This document shows, piece after piece, positions 10,544 to 23,165 of a stretch of DNA of 64,000 nt. The notes beneath the pieces were generated by a model. That model was not told the origin of the DNA, did no database searches, and saw nothing but the letters and a program-made list of their open reading frames with translations. Every line of letters starts with the position of its first letter. Position 1 is the first letter of the stretch. Origin of the DNA: Cryptomeria japonica (Eukaryota > Streptophyta > Pinopsida > Cupressales > Cupressaceae); assembly GCF_030272615.1 (NCBI RefSeq), contig NC_081411.1:211312744-211376743 (forward strand). The letters run 5' to 3'. The translations under genes were made by a program, and so were the position numbers.

Positions 10544-11796
10544 ATGGAAAGAAATGATTCTACTTCCTCAAAAGCTCCCATGTTTCCTGGATCCAACTAT
10601 GCCTTTTGGAGCAAAAGAATGGATACCTATATCTCCTCCCTTGGTTTTTATGTTTGGATGACTGTCAAGAATGGGTATGTTGTCCCCATTGTTCCTTCCA
10701 CTGATCATGATGCCAAAAAGTAGTATGAGAATAATGCCAAGGCCAAACATGCTAGTTTGAGCGGGTTGTCTAATAATGAGTTTGTCAAGGTCATGCACTG
10801 TGCATCTGCCAAGGAGACTTGGGATAAAATGCAGAGGTTATTTGAAGGAGATGCAAAATTCAAAGAGGCCAAGTTGCAAGCACTAAGGAGGCAACTTGAA
10901 GGCACCAAGATGAAGGATGATGAAAAGATTACAAACTATCTTCACAGATTTGATGAAACTGTGAATACCACCAAAGGACTTGGGGAAGAAATTGTAGTTG
11001 GGATCCTTGTCAAGAAGGTACTTAGGTCTCTTACACCTAAGTATGATACAAAGGTGTTTATCATAGAAGAAGCCAAGGATCTGAAGATCTTTATAATGGA
11101 TGAGCTATTTGGCTCACTAACAGCCTATAAGATGAGAACAACCAGTAATACTTCCTTAAGGAAAGAGGCAACATTCAACTCCACCTATAAGGGTAAAGAA
11201 GTAGCTACTCATAAAGGATCCAATGAAGAATCTGATGCAGAAGTATAAAACTTTGTGAGAAATCTCAAAAGTGGATCCGACAAGTATAAAGGAAAGCTAC
11301 CACTCAAATTTTTCAACTATGGTAAAGTTGGACACTTTGCTACAAAATATCTTTATAATGAAACCGATGGAGATGAATCAAGAGAGTTTAGCAGATCAAC
11401 TGGCAAAGATAAAGAAATAAATGTCTGCCAGCAAGGAAGAAGAGGCTACCAGAAGGAAAACAACCTTTATACTATTGAGGATGATTCCACAGATGAAGAA
11501 AGTGCATCAGAAGATGACTACCATGAGAATGACATAAAAGTTAACCTCTTTATGGCACTTGATGAACTGGTTGGTGAAGATAAGGAAGAAGAGGATATTG
11601 AGGCTAAAGTTGATTTAGAAGGAGAGCTTATAAGTGCTCTTGAGGAGCTAAGTAAAACAAGAAGATAACTCAAGAAGATCAAGCTTGTTACAGTAGATGA
11701 ACAAAGTCTCTTGAAGCAATCCCTAGATGAGTCTAATCAAGTTATATCTGACTTGAAACTATAGTTAGAAGAAGCCAAGAGGATATGTGAAGTTAC
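10544..11796 (+). pseudogene. Element A gag, first part
   Basis: ATG at 10544 starts the frame holding PMFPGSNYAFWSKRMDTYIS and FYVWMTVKNGYVVP, the N-terminal copia gag fold, then ETWDKMQRLFEGDAKFKEAK (UBN2/gag region). A knuckle at ~11310-11350 (NYGKVGHFATKY) has lost its cysteines. An acidic Glu/Asp-rich segment and the start of a coiled coil follow. TAG stops lie at 10721 and 11762, plus stops at 11246 and 11666, all in one frame. Gag forms the particle that packages element RNA. The frame is cut at 11796 by element B and resumes at 18511. Confidence 0.85.
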
Positions 11797-12675
11797 TGTT
11801 GGCAATTGACACTCATCGGATTCATTTTGTTGTCATTCATGGCAACAAGATTAGATAGAAATCATTTACCGACATTAAGAGGCATATATCGATAGACACA
11901 GGCTTTGGAGCATTCAGGGCTACACTGGCACTGGCATTGACACCAGCATCGATACTTAAAGGAAGCTGACATCAAGGAAGATTTATTTAGAAAATCACTT
12001 TTGTAATATATTGTAAGCTAACATAGGGCATATTGTTTGTACTGGGTATATAGGTCAGTCTGCTAGGTCATTTTGAATATAACATAGGATGCGACATAGG
12101 AGAATATAGTAGAACTGTATAATGTGAAGTATATGTATGTAGATCATTTGTATGTGAATGTTATATCATGCAATGATCTGTAGATAGTTTGGAAAGAATT
12201 CTTAGAGGAGAAGAGATACCAGCAGTAATGTTCAGGGTTTATGAACTGGTACAGAGTAGAGCTAGAACTGGAACTCTATTTGGCATAGCAGATGCATTTT
12301 TGAGTTCAATTTTATTGTTTTACTTCAGCACAAGCTTGCAGTCAATGAGACTCTTTAGTGATGAGAAGTATGCTCTAGGCAGTGTGTCTTCCTACATGTG
12401 CAGGCCCCCATTATATGTAATATCCTTTCATATGGCTAGTGAACTGATATTGTGGGTCACAAATCCCACCGTGGTTTTTCCTCTTTGAGGTTTTCCACAT
12501 AAAAATTATGTGTGTTATGGTATTGATTTATTAGGATGGTTTATTTCCTTCATGTTATATGTTTATTTGTTTGTTAGTTTATATGTGTATGGTATAAAAG
12601 GATAAAATCCAGTGTTACCGACAAAACACTGATTCCCCCCCCTCCCTTCCCTCTTAATGTTCTTGGATCCCAACA
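11797..12675 (+). repeat. 5' LTR of element B (879 bp)
   Basis: Runs from TGTTGGCAATTGACAC to GGATCCCAACA, a TGTTGG...CCAACA inverted end pair. It includes ATCCCACCGTGGTTTTTCC near 12465 and the C-rich CCCCCCCCTCCC block near 12635. Confidence 0.92.
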
Positions 12676-12690
12676 ATTGGTATCAGAGCC
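12676..12690 (+). promoter_or_regulatory. Primer-binding site of element B
   Basis: ATTGGTATCAGAGCC immediately follows the 5' LTR: an exact match to the initiator tRNA-Met complement used by plant copia elements. Confidence 0.92.
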
Positions 12691-12749
12691 TAGTACCTCG
12701 GAAGAAGTTTAACAGCTTGAGGAAGATCTTGAAACCGAAATCTTTGAAC

Positions 12750-14011
12750 ATGGCTATGGAGAAGCAACTTGAGATGGCTCTTGAGGATTATGATGCTGAA
12801 AGGATAAAGAACTTAAAATTGCAAGATGAATTGAATTATGCCAATGAGTTCATTCTTATCCTGCAAGAAAGGTTATCATCAGCTCAAGCGAAGAGAAAGG
12901 AAAATTTGCAAAACCTGGATGATGAGGAAAAGAATGCACTTAAGGAACAATGTCAGAAACTAAGTCAAGCAAACATGCTCATGAAGAATGAAATGCAAGA
13001 TTTGACTATGAGGTTATCAAATGGTAATGAGGACGGAAAGAAGAAGGAATATAATCTTGTTATATCTCTGAAGAACAAATTTGATGAATGTGGCAGATTG
13101 ACTCATGAGAATAATCTATTGAGAACTGATTTGGCACACTCCCGGAATAATGAACAAGAACTTGAAAGACAAATAACTACTCTAAGAGATGATCTGATTA
13201 CTGCAAGTGAGTATAAGGAAAAATTTAGGAATTGTGTTGCATAGTTGGATGAATTATTGAAAAGACAAAGGCAGATTGATGATTCTAGAGGACGGATTTG
13301 TACAAGGTGAAAGCTCTGGTACTACAAATGAAGAACAGACAACCGGTATGCAGAACTCATCAGAACAGAGGAAACTAGTAAGGAAATATCATTCTTATAA
13401 ATTCAATGGTAGATGTTTTGTTTGCAATAAATTTGGGCATATGGCTAAACAATGTAGAAATAAAGCAAATCAAAACTACAATTTTGTTCCTAATCAATGC
13501 ACAAATTGCAAGAAATATGGTCATAGATTAGAAGATTGTAGAATGAATGTTAAATGTAATGCATATGGAAAGTTTGGATATTTTTCTAGTCACTATGGGT
13601 CAAGGAATGACAAGTTGGATTCGTCAAAGCAATTCAGAAGAACAATGTTACATGTTATGCATGCAACAAAATATGTCATATTGCTAAGTATTGCAGAAGC
13701 AAGACTCAATCGGTTAGCAATAATAATGATAATGAAAAGGGAAAGAAGAAGGTAGATGAAATACACCAAGATCACACCAAGAGATGGGTTAGAAAATCTG
13801 AAGAACCAAGTGGAGATGGATCTACACCGGTAACTCTATTGGTAGAACAGGGTATTCCTCCACCGATAACTGAGGCATATGCCTTAGGGGTTGGAAAATT
13901 CATTTCAAATATTGCTTATTCCCCTAGAGGAGATTGGAAGAGATCTAGAGAGTTGTGTTCATCATTAATGAAGGTTCACCTAACACAAGACTATGAAACT
14001 GACATCTGTTA
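12750..14011 (+). pseudogene. Element B gag-like protein (coiled coil plus CCHC knuckles)
   Basis: ATG at 12750 opens about 165 residues of heptad-rich coiled coil (LEMALEDYDAER, LKLQDELNYANE, LTMRLS region) to a stop at 13242. After a frameshift come zinc knuckles of CX2CX4HX4C form: CFVCNKFGHMAKQC and CTNCKKYGHRLEDC, then a degenerate third. A further shift gives CYACNKICHIAKYC, a fourth. The frame closes at TAG near 14009. It lacks the copia N-terminal gag domain seen in A and G. Presumed role is RNA binding and particle assembly, perhaps using partner gag. Element C has the same layout. Confidence 0.75.
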
Positions 14012-14239
14012 GGGTTATTCACAAAGCATTTATTACAGAGAAAGATTAGGGTTTTATTCACTGATAAAAGGGGTAAGTGAATTCATTTTCACTCACCTAT
14101 CATTCAAGCATTCAAAGTGAAGAAAAGGTGAATTTCAGGTGAATTAAGAGCATGTAAAAGCATTATGAAAGGATTTCAAACAGTTATCTGAGAAGCACTA
14201 AATCTTCCACTGACGTTCACTTTCAGGTATTTTTTGGAA

Positions 14240-17200
14240 ATGGCATTTGGATCTTTAGCTCCTACTTTCATTGCAAATCTCACCATTGTTGAAGTAAAGG
14301 ATAGGTTAAGGCCCGTATTCAAGGAGGTTCCCCTGATTGCTAAGAAAGAAGACTCTACAGGAGCATTTTCTAGGGTTCCTAACCATGTGATGTATGTTGA
14401 AGACATGAGGGCATACATTCACTGCACCCTAGAGGATCTAGGCACAAAGAACATCAAAAGCATGTATCAATCCATCATATTGGGAAACTCTGAAACCATC
14501 AAACCAAAATATAAAGTAATTGAGGATCTAGGGTTAACTGGTATTTTATACATATCGAAATTCAAGGATGAAGTCATCAGATACATTCTTAACAGGGTTC
14601 ATAATGCATTTATATGGCTGGATCGACCTTACATGATCACTAAGGAGGCAATTCAAGCAGTCATCGACTTACCCAAAGTTGAACAAGAACCTGCCAAGAA
14701 AATTTCCAACACAGAGGTCGAGAAAATCATCAGTGCAACTCCTTATAGCAGATCAATAAGGGTCAGCACAATCATCGACACTGATGTGAAATTTTCAAGA
14801 ATGATAATAGGTTATAAGGTAACTCAATCTAATCAATTGAAATTTGTTGCTAGCTCAAGCATTCGTCATGCATATCAGATGCTCAGGAATAATGCAAAGT
14901 ATGATTTATGTGAATGGATGAGGAGTGACTTGATGTTGAAACTTGGAAAGATCAAGGGAATCCAGAAAGGAACTTTTAGATATGGTAATCTCATTGTATG
15001 TCTGATGCTTTACTTCCTGAATGAGCTACCTGGTCTTGGCAAGAAGTATTGGGCTCATGACATACTGGTAGGCTTGTAGAAAAAGGAAGCAATCACCAGT
15101 CTTGGTACCGACAGAGATGAGAAACTTTGGGGCAATTTCAAAATATTCCAAGAAAACTTGAGGCTCAGGAAGAGAATATCAAGGATAATTGTGGAGAAGT
15201 ACTCCACTGATATTTGTTTTATGGTGAAAATCGATGTATCTCTTATGGAGGAAGTTGAACCTAGGACAATTTGGGTTAATGAGCTTGGATATGAGGTGGA
15301 TGATAGCATTTTTGAACTCTATGCAAAAATGTTTCTAGAAGCCCCATTGTATGACAAAACAAAGCATTTTGGCACAGCAGAAGAGAAGGCCCTTGAAGTC
15401 AAAACTGGTTTCAACAGGAAGTTAAGAGAGAAGAAAATGGAAAAGATGTATGCATATGTACAGGATGTAATTTATAAGATAGACACTCAACTAGGTTCTG
15501 GATCCAAACTGGCAACATAACCGGCAGTGGCTAGTACTGCAGAGGTGAAGAAGCCCGAAGCTTACATTTCCACCATCACTTCTGATTCTGACCCTGTGGA
15601 TAATGAACCTCTAGCTTTCAGAAGGGTAGAAAGGGAGAAAGTGGATCAACCACCAGTAGAGAAGAAGAAGGCAAAGCCTAGGAGGAGACTTGTTAGAAAG
15701 GCAACTAAACCTACTGCAACACCAACTCCGCCAAGGAACCCTATACAAAAGAGAAAGCTAGTTACATCTACTCCAACAACCACAAGAAAAAAGAAGAAGA
15801 GTGATGACATTGAGTCTAGTAAGACTAAAATGACTTGTGTTGAGCTAATTGATGAAATTACAAAACATGGAATTTTGAAAAATGTATCTAAGTATTATGA
15901 AGACTTAGAATAAAATGAGCAAAATGAAATAGAAGAGGCTATTTTGTTACATATAGACATTTATAAGAAAGCATTAATAAAATTTTTGAAGGAGATATCT
16001 CTATCTTTGTATAATAAACTTGATGCTAGAAGACTTTAAGGTGTCAAGAGAGATAGGAAGATTAAGGAAGCAACACTTTTGGAAATATGTGGTTCTATAA
16101 ACAATGAGGAAATGAAAAATGCATAGATGTTTCAAATAGGACAATTTTTAGTAGTAAACCCTAACAAATAAGCCTAATGATGGGAAGAGTTAATGAGGTG
16201 ATAAATGAGACCAGTAAGGGTTGGACCAAATTCTTCTAGAAGAATCCAGATTTTCTCACATCTCAAGAAGAATTTGCAAAGGCTACATCTTCCACCATTT
16301 CTGACAAATCAAAAGGGAAAGGTATTTTGGGTAGTTCAACTCCAATTTTGACTAAACCAATAGCAACTATAGATATACAGACACAACTGGCTAAGGAAAG
16401 TTCATAGTCTGTACCGGCACAAACTATTTTTATTATGGATAATACTCCACCGACAGTAATTGATACTACACCAAGTGGTGAAGCCACCGGTGCAAAAGAG
16501 GTTGTAGAGGATAAGGTAAAGGGAACTGAGTCTATACCAACAGTTAAAATTGATTCCCTGGCAAAGGTTTTGGCAATTGACACTTCTCAGGTTGAGAATA
16601 AATCAGTCACTGAGATGAGTCCAACTGAGTTGATGATGATGGCTACTCGCAAATTATTGAAGGAGGGTACTGCAGATAAGGGAATAATTGGTCAATCAGT
16701 TACAGTATTGCATAATTTAATCCCTGATTGTCAGATTGAGAATGAAGCAAGCCCTTCTAGCAAGCTTAAGGCACTAACAGAGTACATATCTAACAATTTT
16801 CAATCACTGCAGTAGATATCAGATCGACAAGCATTAGAAAGATTTGTTGTGGCTAAGAAAGCCACCTTTGGCCAGATCATTGAAACAGAGAAAAAGAAAA
16901 TTGAAGCTAAACTCATTCTTATCAAGAATTGTTTGAAACAAGGTACAAATATCTACAGGGTTTGTTGTAACATAGGAATTCTTACAACAAATGTAGATAG
17001 CAGATTAAAGGAATTACATGATAAGGTAGCTAGCATTGCAAACTCTTTTGATGGATTAACCACACTAACATCTGTTGATGGACAAATTTTGTCCTTGGAG
17101 AACCAAACTTTTTATTTTGAGAAGGAGAGAGATAAAGTCATTAGGAGAGAAAGACATCTTAGAGGATTGGTGAGTCCCAGATTGGATTCACCGAGTGTAC

Positions 17201-17262
17201 ATAAAAGAGAGTGTATGGACATGATTGCTAAACCCACACCAACAGAAGTCAAAGAGAAGTAA
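14240..17262 (+). pseudogene. Element B ORF2: large conserved protein of unknown function
   Basis: I do not recognise a standard enzyme. ATG at 14240 follows the gag by ~230 bp. The first ~380 residues contain ITKEAIQAVIDLP, LCEWMRSDLMLKLGKIK and FRYGNLIVCLML, all with counterparts in the ORF2 of C. The general look recalls plant mobile-domain or putative plant transposon proteins (inference, weak). A Lys/Arg/Pro-rich segment (KKKAKPRRRLVRKATK) could be nuclear-targeting or nucleic-acid binding. The C-terminal third is hydrophilic with coiled-coil character. In-frame stops lie at 15077, 15518 and 15911, and one frameshift between ~15990 and 16435. No protease DSG, integrase or YVDD motif is present. 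Confidence 0.65.
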
Positions 17263-17638
17263 ACACTGGCCCATTTACTAGGTGGACTAGCATCCATATC
17301 TGACACCTTCAAAACTAGCTAGGATACATATCTTCAGTTGTTGGATAAGGCTTACCTAGAAATTTTGAAGATAGTCAAGCTCCTGTAAAACAAATAGTCT
17401 TTATTCATTCTTTTGTTCTAAATTCTTTCAATTCTTTCACCAGTCTTTGGCATTGATGCCAAAGGGGGAGTATGTATATATGTGAATGAAAAAAAATCAG
17501 AAAATATCAGATAGGAACATATGGGAAGGATATTAGGATATCAGAGGAGTGTATTGCTTAGGGGGGGCATATTTCAGTTAAACCAACAGAGAACCCATTT
17601 TTCACATGAGTATTTCCATCAATGCCAAAGGGGGAGAT

Positions 17639-18505
17639 TGTTGGCAATTGACACTCATCGAATTCATTTTTTTTTCATTGATGGCAACAAGATTAGATGG
17701 AAATCATTTATCAGCATCAGGAGGCATATACCAGTAGACACCATCTTTGGAGCATTCAGGGCTACAACGTCACCGACACCAGTATTAATACTTCAAGGAA
17801 GCTGACATCAAGGAAGATTTATTTAGAAAATCACTTCTATAATATATTGTAAGCCGACATAAGGCATATTTTTTGTAATGGGTATATAGGTCAGTCTCCT
17901 AGGTCATTTTCAACATGACATAGGATGTGACATAGGAGAATATAGCATAACTATATAATGCGAAGTATATATGTGTAGATCATTTGTATGTGAATGTTAT
18001 ATTATGCAATGATTTGTAGGTAGTTTGGAAATCATTCTTGGAGGAGAAGAGATATCGATATTAGTGTTTAGGGTTTATGAACCGGTACACAACAGAGCTA
18101 GAACCGGAACTCTATTTGGCATAGCAGATGCATTTTTTAGTTCAATTTTATTGTTTTACTTCAGCAGAAGATTGTAGTTAGTGAGACTCTTTAGTGATGA
18201 GCAGTATGCTCTAGGAAGTGTGTCTTCCATCATGTGTAGGCCCCCATTATATGTAATATCCTTTCATATGGCCAATGAACTGATATTGTGGGTCACAAAT
18301 CCCACCGTAGTTTTTCCTCTTTGAAGTTTTTCACCAACAAATTATGTGTGTTATGGTGTTCATTTATGTGGATGGTTTATTTTCTTCACGTTATATGTTT
18401 ATTTGTTTACCGGTTTATGTGTATGGTATAAAAGGATAAAATCCAGTGTTACTGGTAGAACACTGATTCATCCCCCCTCCCTCTCAGTGTTCTTGGATCC
18501 CAATA
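17639..18505 (+). repeat. 3' LTR of element B (867 bp)
   Basis: Starts TGTTGGCAATTGACAC directly after AAAGGGGGAGAT and ends GGATCCCAATA (CA decayed to TA), followed by GTTAC, the target duplicate. It is similar to the 5' LTR end to end with scattered substitutions. Confidence 0.92.
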
Positions 18506-18510
18506 GTTAC

Positions 18511-19562
18511 AACCTCTAATCTAATGAAGAAGGAAAAGGAGCATCAAGACCTAGAAGCAAAAATAGTGAAGCTCAGAAAGGAGCTTGAAAAAATTAAGGA
18601 AGAAATAAAAGTAAGAAGGAAATATGAAGAAAGCACTAAAGCCTTAGAACAGATGTTGGGAAAATAGAAGCAATCCAAAGATACTGGTGGCTTAGGCTTT
18701 GAGTAAGGTTAAAGTTCAAACATAAAAGACACATCCAGTAAAGAGATACAGTTCACCTCTTCAAATGAAGGTGAAGAGAAGAAGACATTCACTGTAAGAA
18801 AGTATACTAGTAAAAAGACATATGCAAATGCTGTTGGAAATCACCATATAAACCCGTATACACAAGTAATGAACTGGAGGCCACACTCATTGTACCGACA
18901 TGTAGATCCAAGGAGAAATGCAATATTTGACTATGAGTGATTCACTAGAGTCAACAACATGAAGGGAAGACCCCCAATGAGGTAGTCCTTTGCAGGACCA
19001 AGGCAACGTAACCGGTATGTTTCAAACTTTCATGGTTACTGTTATCGGTGTAGAAAATTGGGGCATAGAATAGTTGACTATAGATTAACCAATAAGCCCT
19101 CTATGAGTTATGAAAGTAGAAATCCTTGTAATGCAGTCTGGGATATGAATGTCATCTATTATCAATGTAATGGATATGGTCATAGGAGTTTTGAATGTAG
19201 GAAGAATAAACCGGTGTCCTACAAGAATTTTAAGGATTTATCTTTAAATGAAAATGTGAAATGCTATAATTGTCAACAGTTTGGACATATTAAAAGGTTT
19301 TGTAAAAACAAGAAGATCAAGCAGAAGAAACCAAATCTTGATCAAGAATCGGTAGTTGAACCGGAGCATAAAATAGTAGTTGACAAGAAGAAGGAAACCA
19401 TACTGGTATGGGTTGAGAAAGAAAAGGACAAGGAAGAATCAAGTCTGATAATGCAGACTACTTTAGACATCGAAAGGAAAAATCTATGGGTTGTAGATAG
19501 TGGTTCTTCCAACCATATGACTGGTGATAAAAAGAAATTTATCAAATTTGAAGAATGCAATG
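18511..19562 (+). pseudogene. Element A gag, second part, and protease start
   Basis: Continues the A frame after B: a charged coiled coil (LMKKEKEHQDLEAKIVKLRK) and then three knuckles at 19040-19081 (CYRCRKLGHRIVDY, last Cys lost), 19157-19198 (YYQCNGYGHRSFEC, first Cys lost) and 19262-19303 (CYNCQQFGHIKRFC, intact). The aspartic protease follows with WVVDSGSSNHMTG, the catalytic DSG at 19496-19504. Stops occur near 18666, 18705 and 18710. Element E cuts the frame right after KFEECN; it resumes at 22038. Confidence 0.85.
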
Positions 19563-19927
19563 TGTTAGAGTTATCTTGTATTAGCTAATAATTATTTATT
19601 TAATTATTAGTCTATTAAACTCTATGCTTAAGGTAAACTTAGGCATTTAATAAATATTGTAGGTATTTAATAATTATTCTAATTATTAAATACACATTAT
19701 CCCTTTAGGGTTTCTTTAGGGTTGCATACCTTTAGGGTTTCTATTATCCTTTTATAAGGATTGTATTGTAATTGTTAATTCAATTGATTCCCTTTCTGAA
19801 TGATAATTTTCTTCTTCAGAGCATTTATCCTTTTTTTGCTTTATGTGCCTCCATTCTTCTCTTGTGATAGGTATTTGTATGCAGGTGTTCTTGGGATCTC
19901 TGAAGTTGTATTTCCTCAACTTCTTCA
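19563..19927 (+). repeat. 5' LTR of element E
   Basis: From TGTTAGAGTTATCTTG to CCTCAACTTCTTCA, then the PBS. It contains the AT-rich palindromic run TTAGCTAATAATT and a TATAAGG box near 19754. Confidence 0.92.
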
Positions 19928-21667
19928 TGGTATCAGAGCCTACATCTGCTGCTGCTTATTCCTGATTTTTCAAAAAAAAATTTGGAGGGTTTCAAGTTTT
20001 TTCAGAGTTTTTTATTGGATCTAGGGTATTTATTTTTTTTTTGATCATTTTGGGCTCAAACGGACTTCACTGTTGAGCTCAGAATGCCCCAAAACCCCCA
20101 TTTCCATATAAAATTTGTCAATTTTTGACAAATTTGGGTTTTGATATTTTTTCTTTGGTTTTGCCTTTTTTTTTGCACGAATTTCAAGAATTTTGTGAAA
20201 AAAATTATTAAAAAATCAGAGCAGTTTGGGCCAAAATAGACCTCACCATTGGCTTCCGAAGGGCATTTCCATTCATTTTGATATATAATTCGACCTATTT
20301 CGGTGACAAGTGCATCTGGGCCAATGATTTTTTCATTGGCATGCTTTACGAGGCACAAAAATCCATATGGCTGTACCTGCAAATGCGTCAGAAAATTTTC
20401 ATCAAAAAAAATAAAAAATAAATAATAATAATAATAATAATTTTTTTTACCCTTTTTATGTTCAAAAAGAGGGGTTTGGTTTTTTGGCCATATCTTAGGC
20501 ATACGGAGTCGTTTTTTCGAAAACGAATAGGCGTCGGAAAGCTGGTTCCGAGCCGGACCTCGTCATGTGTATTTTTTTTCCAATTTTGTTGTCTGACTAT
20601 TTTTTATTTCCAGTCAAAGTGAGGTCTAGTTTTTGCACTCCGGGAGTCATAGAATGAGCATCCGACCTCCATTTTTTGAAAAGTTTATATTTTTGGAAAG
20701 CGTGTTGTGTACTTTCCAGCCATCTGAGTTTTATTTTCATATTCTTCTCCATGCATATTTTATTCACTTTTTTTCTTTTCAGCACTCTGGTGGATATCTT
20801 GGTTGTTTCAGGTCCTGGGATCTCTTCTTTGGGTAGGATGTCTCTATTTTGGTTCTCGTTTCTATTTCCAGTCTTCTTATCATTGTAGCTTGTATTATAC
20901 AAATGCACTGAGATAAAGTGCCATCATGCATTGTTTACTTGGGATCATGCACATCTTGTGCCTTGTTGTACATGCACTATTGATAAGCCATGAAGGGGTT
21001 GATGTTTGCCTGTTGTTTGCCATCTTCCTTTGTCTAGTGAGTGTTCCTTCCACGACATTCACCTCATGATGTGTGTCAAGTGCATGTTCCTTCCACAACA
21101 CCATGTAATTTTTCTGTACCTTCGATGTTCCCGATTCTTCATCATGCAGTTCTTGTTGGCCGTTCTTTTCAGTGTACCTGTCCCTCTCCCTTTTCAACAT
21201 TATGGGGAGGTTTGTCCTGTTGGTTCTAATGCTTCCTTAGTTTGATTGATCAGCTCTTCAGGCTTTGGTGTCTCATGCCATTTGTATCCTCGAGTTCATT
21301 TATTTGCCTTTGTTTGCCATCCGATTTGAGTAGTGCCATTTGAGGGCACTCATGCAGATTATAGTCTTCTCTACCTGGTCATGTTCTATTTCAGTGGAGG
21401 TTCTTTAGATCAGTAGTTACTCTTCGGCAGTGTTTGCAGCTATTTCCTGCTTCAGTGGTGTTCTTCTTGCTTTTCCATCTCTTTTTGGAGTAGAGTTTTT
21501 TCCCATGTGGTTTTCTCTATTTCTCTAGTTCATAGAGATTTTGTTGTGATTGGGTACCTCATCAGGCCTTGTTGTCGGGACCCAAATTTGCCTTCATCAT
21601 GTAGTTGCATTTTTTGCTTCATGCATTTAGTTTTTTAGCTACTCCCTAAGTTCATCTTAAGGGGGGG

Positions 21668-22032
21668 TGTTAGAGTTATCTTGTATTAGCTAATAATTAT
21701 TTATTTAATTATTAGTCTATTAAACTCTATGCTTAAGCTAAACTTAGGCATTTAATAAATATTGTAGGTATTTAATAATTATTTTAATTATTAAATACGC
21801 ATTATCCCTTTAGGGTTTCTTTAAGGTTGCATACCTTTAGGGTTTCTATTATCCTTTTATAAGGATTGTATTGTACTTGTTAATTCAATTGATTCCCTTT
21901 CTGAATGATAATTTTCTTCTTCAAAGCATTTATGCTTTTTTTGCTTTATGTGCCTCCATTCTTCTCTTGTGACAAGTATTTGCATGTAGGTGTTCTTGGG
22001 ATCTCTGAAGTTGTATTTCCTCAACTTCTTCA
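21668..22032 (+). repeat. 3' LTR of element E
   Basis: Same 365 bp as the 5' copy with about 11 substitutions. It is preceded by a run of seven G and followed by GAATG, after which the protease frame of A continues (GGLVRFGDNSSI). Confidence 0.92.
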
Positions 22033-22037
22033 GAATG

Positions 22038-23165
22038 GTGGTTTAGTAAGATTCGGAGACAACTCATCCATCAAAATAAAGGGAAAAGGTACTCTAAATA
22101 TTGATGAAAAATTGAAGGCACGTGATGTATATTATGTGGAAGGCTTAAAGCACAATCTGCTGAGTGTGAGTCAGATGTGTGACAAAGGTTATAAATTCAC
22201 CTTTGACTCAACTTGTTGGTAGATAAAGAAAGACAACACCAGTCAGGTTGTGGCAGAAGGAAAGAGAACATAAGACAATGTTTACAATTTGAAGGAATGC
22301 TATAAGTCCCAATGCATGATAGGGCAAGTTGCTGAAAGCTAGCTGTGGCACCGAAGATTAGGCAACATAAACTTTGATAACTTAGTTGTAGTAAGAAAAA
22401 AGGGGTGTGTAAGGAACATTCCATCTATCATCAAACTAGTAAGCACATTTTGTGATGAGTGTGTAAAAGGGAAGAAGACTAAGGTGAGCTTCAACACAAA
22501 AGAGCACAACACCTCAAGACCACTTGAGTTGTGCATACAGATCTGTGTCATCCAACTAGGACAAGAGCTCTTGCTGGTGAAAGATATTTTATGCTCTTTA
22601 TTGATGATTATTCAAGAATGACTTGGATCACTTTCCTGCAAGATAAGTCACAAGCATTTGCCACATTCAATATCTTTAGGAAGATGGTGGAGAAGGAAAG
22701 TGGGTGCAAGCTAAAATGTTTAAGATTAGATCGGGGTGGAGAGTTCACATCAAATGCATTTGAATATTATTATGGAAGACATGGAATTAGAAGACAATAC
22801 TCAGCCCCTAGGACACCACAACAAAATGGTGTGGTAGAAAGGAAGAACAAGATAGTCAAGGAGATGGCCAAAACCATTTTAAATGAGGCCAATCTATTAG
22901 ACACATATTGGAAGGAAGTTGTTCATACTGTTGCATATACCTTGAACCGGGTTCAACTAAGAACAAATAGAAGAATGACACCTTATGAGTTGTGGTATGA
23001 CCGGAAACCATCAGTCAAATAATTCAAAGTATTTGGAAGCAAGTGCTTTATCAAGAGAGACATGGATGGTCTAGGTATTTTTGACTCCAAGAGTGATAAA
23101 GGAATCTTCCTTGGTTACTCATCTAATAGCAAGGCCTATAAATGCTACAAACAAAAGACTAAGAA
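22038..23165 (+). pseudogene. Element A protease end and integrase
   Basis: After E the frame reads KGKGTLNIDEKLKARDVYYV and LKHNLLSVSQMCDKGYKF, the end of the protease region. The integrase zinc-binding part has WHRRLGNINFDNL (second His changed to Asn) and CDEC at 22451-22462. The catalytic core at 22531-23022 keeps all three acidic residues in YFMLFIDDYSRMTW, LRLDRGGEF and TPQQNGVVERKN. Integrase would join element cDNA to host DNA. Several stops and a frameshift near 22530 and 23170 kill it. Confidence 0.88.

Larger units (their letters stand above)
11797..18505 (+). mobile_element. Element B: LTR retrotransposon with gag and an unknown ORF2, no pol
   Basis: LTRs at 11797-12675 and 17639-18505, target duplication GTTAC exact on both sides (11792-11796, 18506-18510). 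PBS is perfect, and the purine tract AAAGGGGGAGAT sits at 17627-17638. The ~5-kb interior encodes a gag-like coiled-coil and zinc-knuckle protein and a second long protein with no protease, integrase, polymerase or RNase H motif. It is non-autonomous and inserted in the gag of A. Element C carries the same two genes. Confidence 0.92.
19563..22032 (+). mobile_element. Element E: small non-autonomous LTR retrotransposon
   Basis: Two 365-bp LTRs (19563-19927, 21668-22032) flank 1.74 kb with no supported coding sequence. PBS TGGTATCAGAGCC (19928-19940) and purine tract TAAGGGGGGG (21658-21667) abut the LTRs. Target duplication CAATG/GAATG (19558-19562, 22033-22037), one mismatch. LTRs differ at about 11 of 365 sites by eye (~3%), so it appears to be one of the younger insertions. 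Its interior has an A-rich leader and a (TAA)n run near 20418-20440. Confidence 0.9.

Noticed and set aside
19800-22222. Near-identical small ORFs at 19800 and 21905 as a duplicated gene
   Set aside because: They are the two LTRs of element E.
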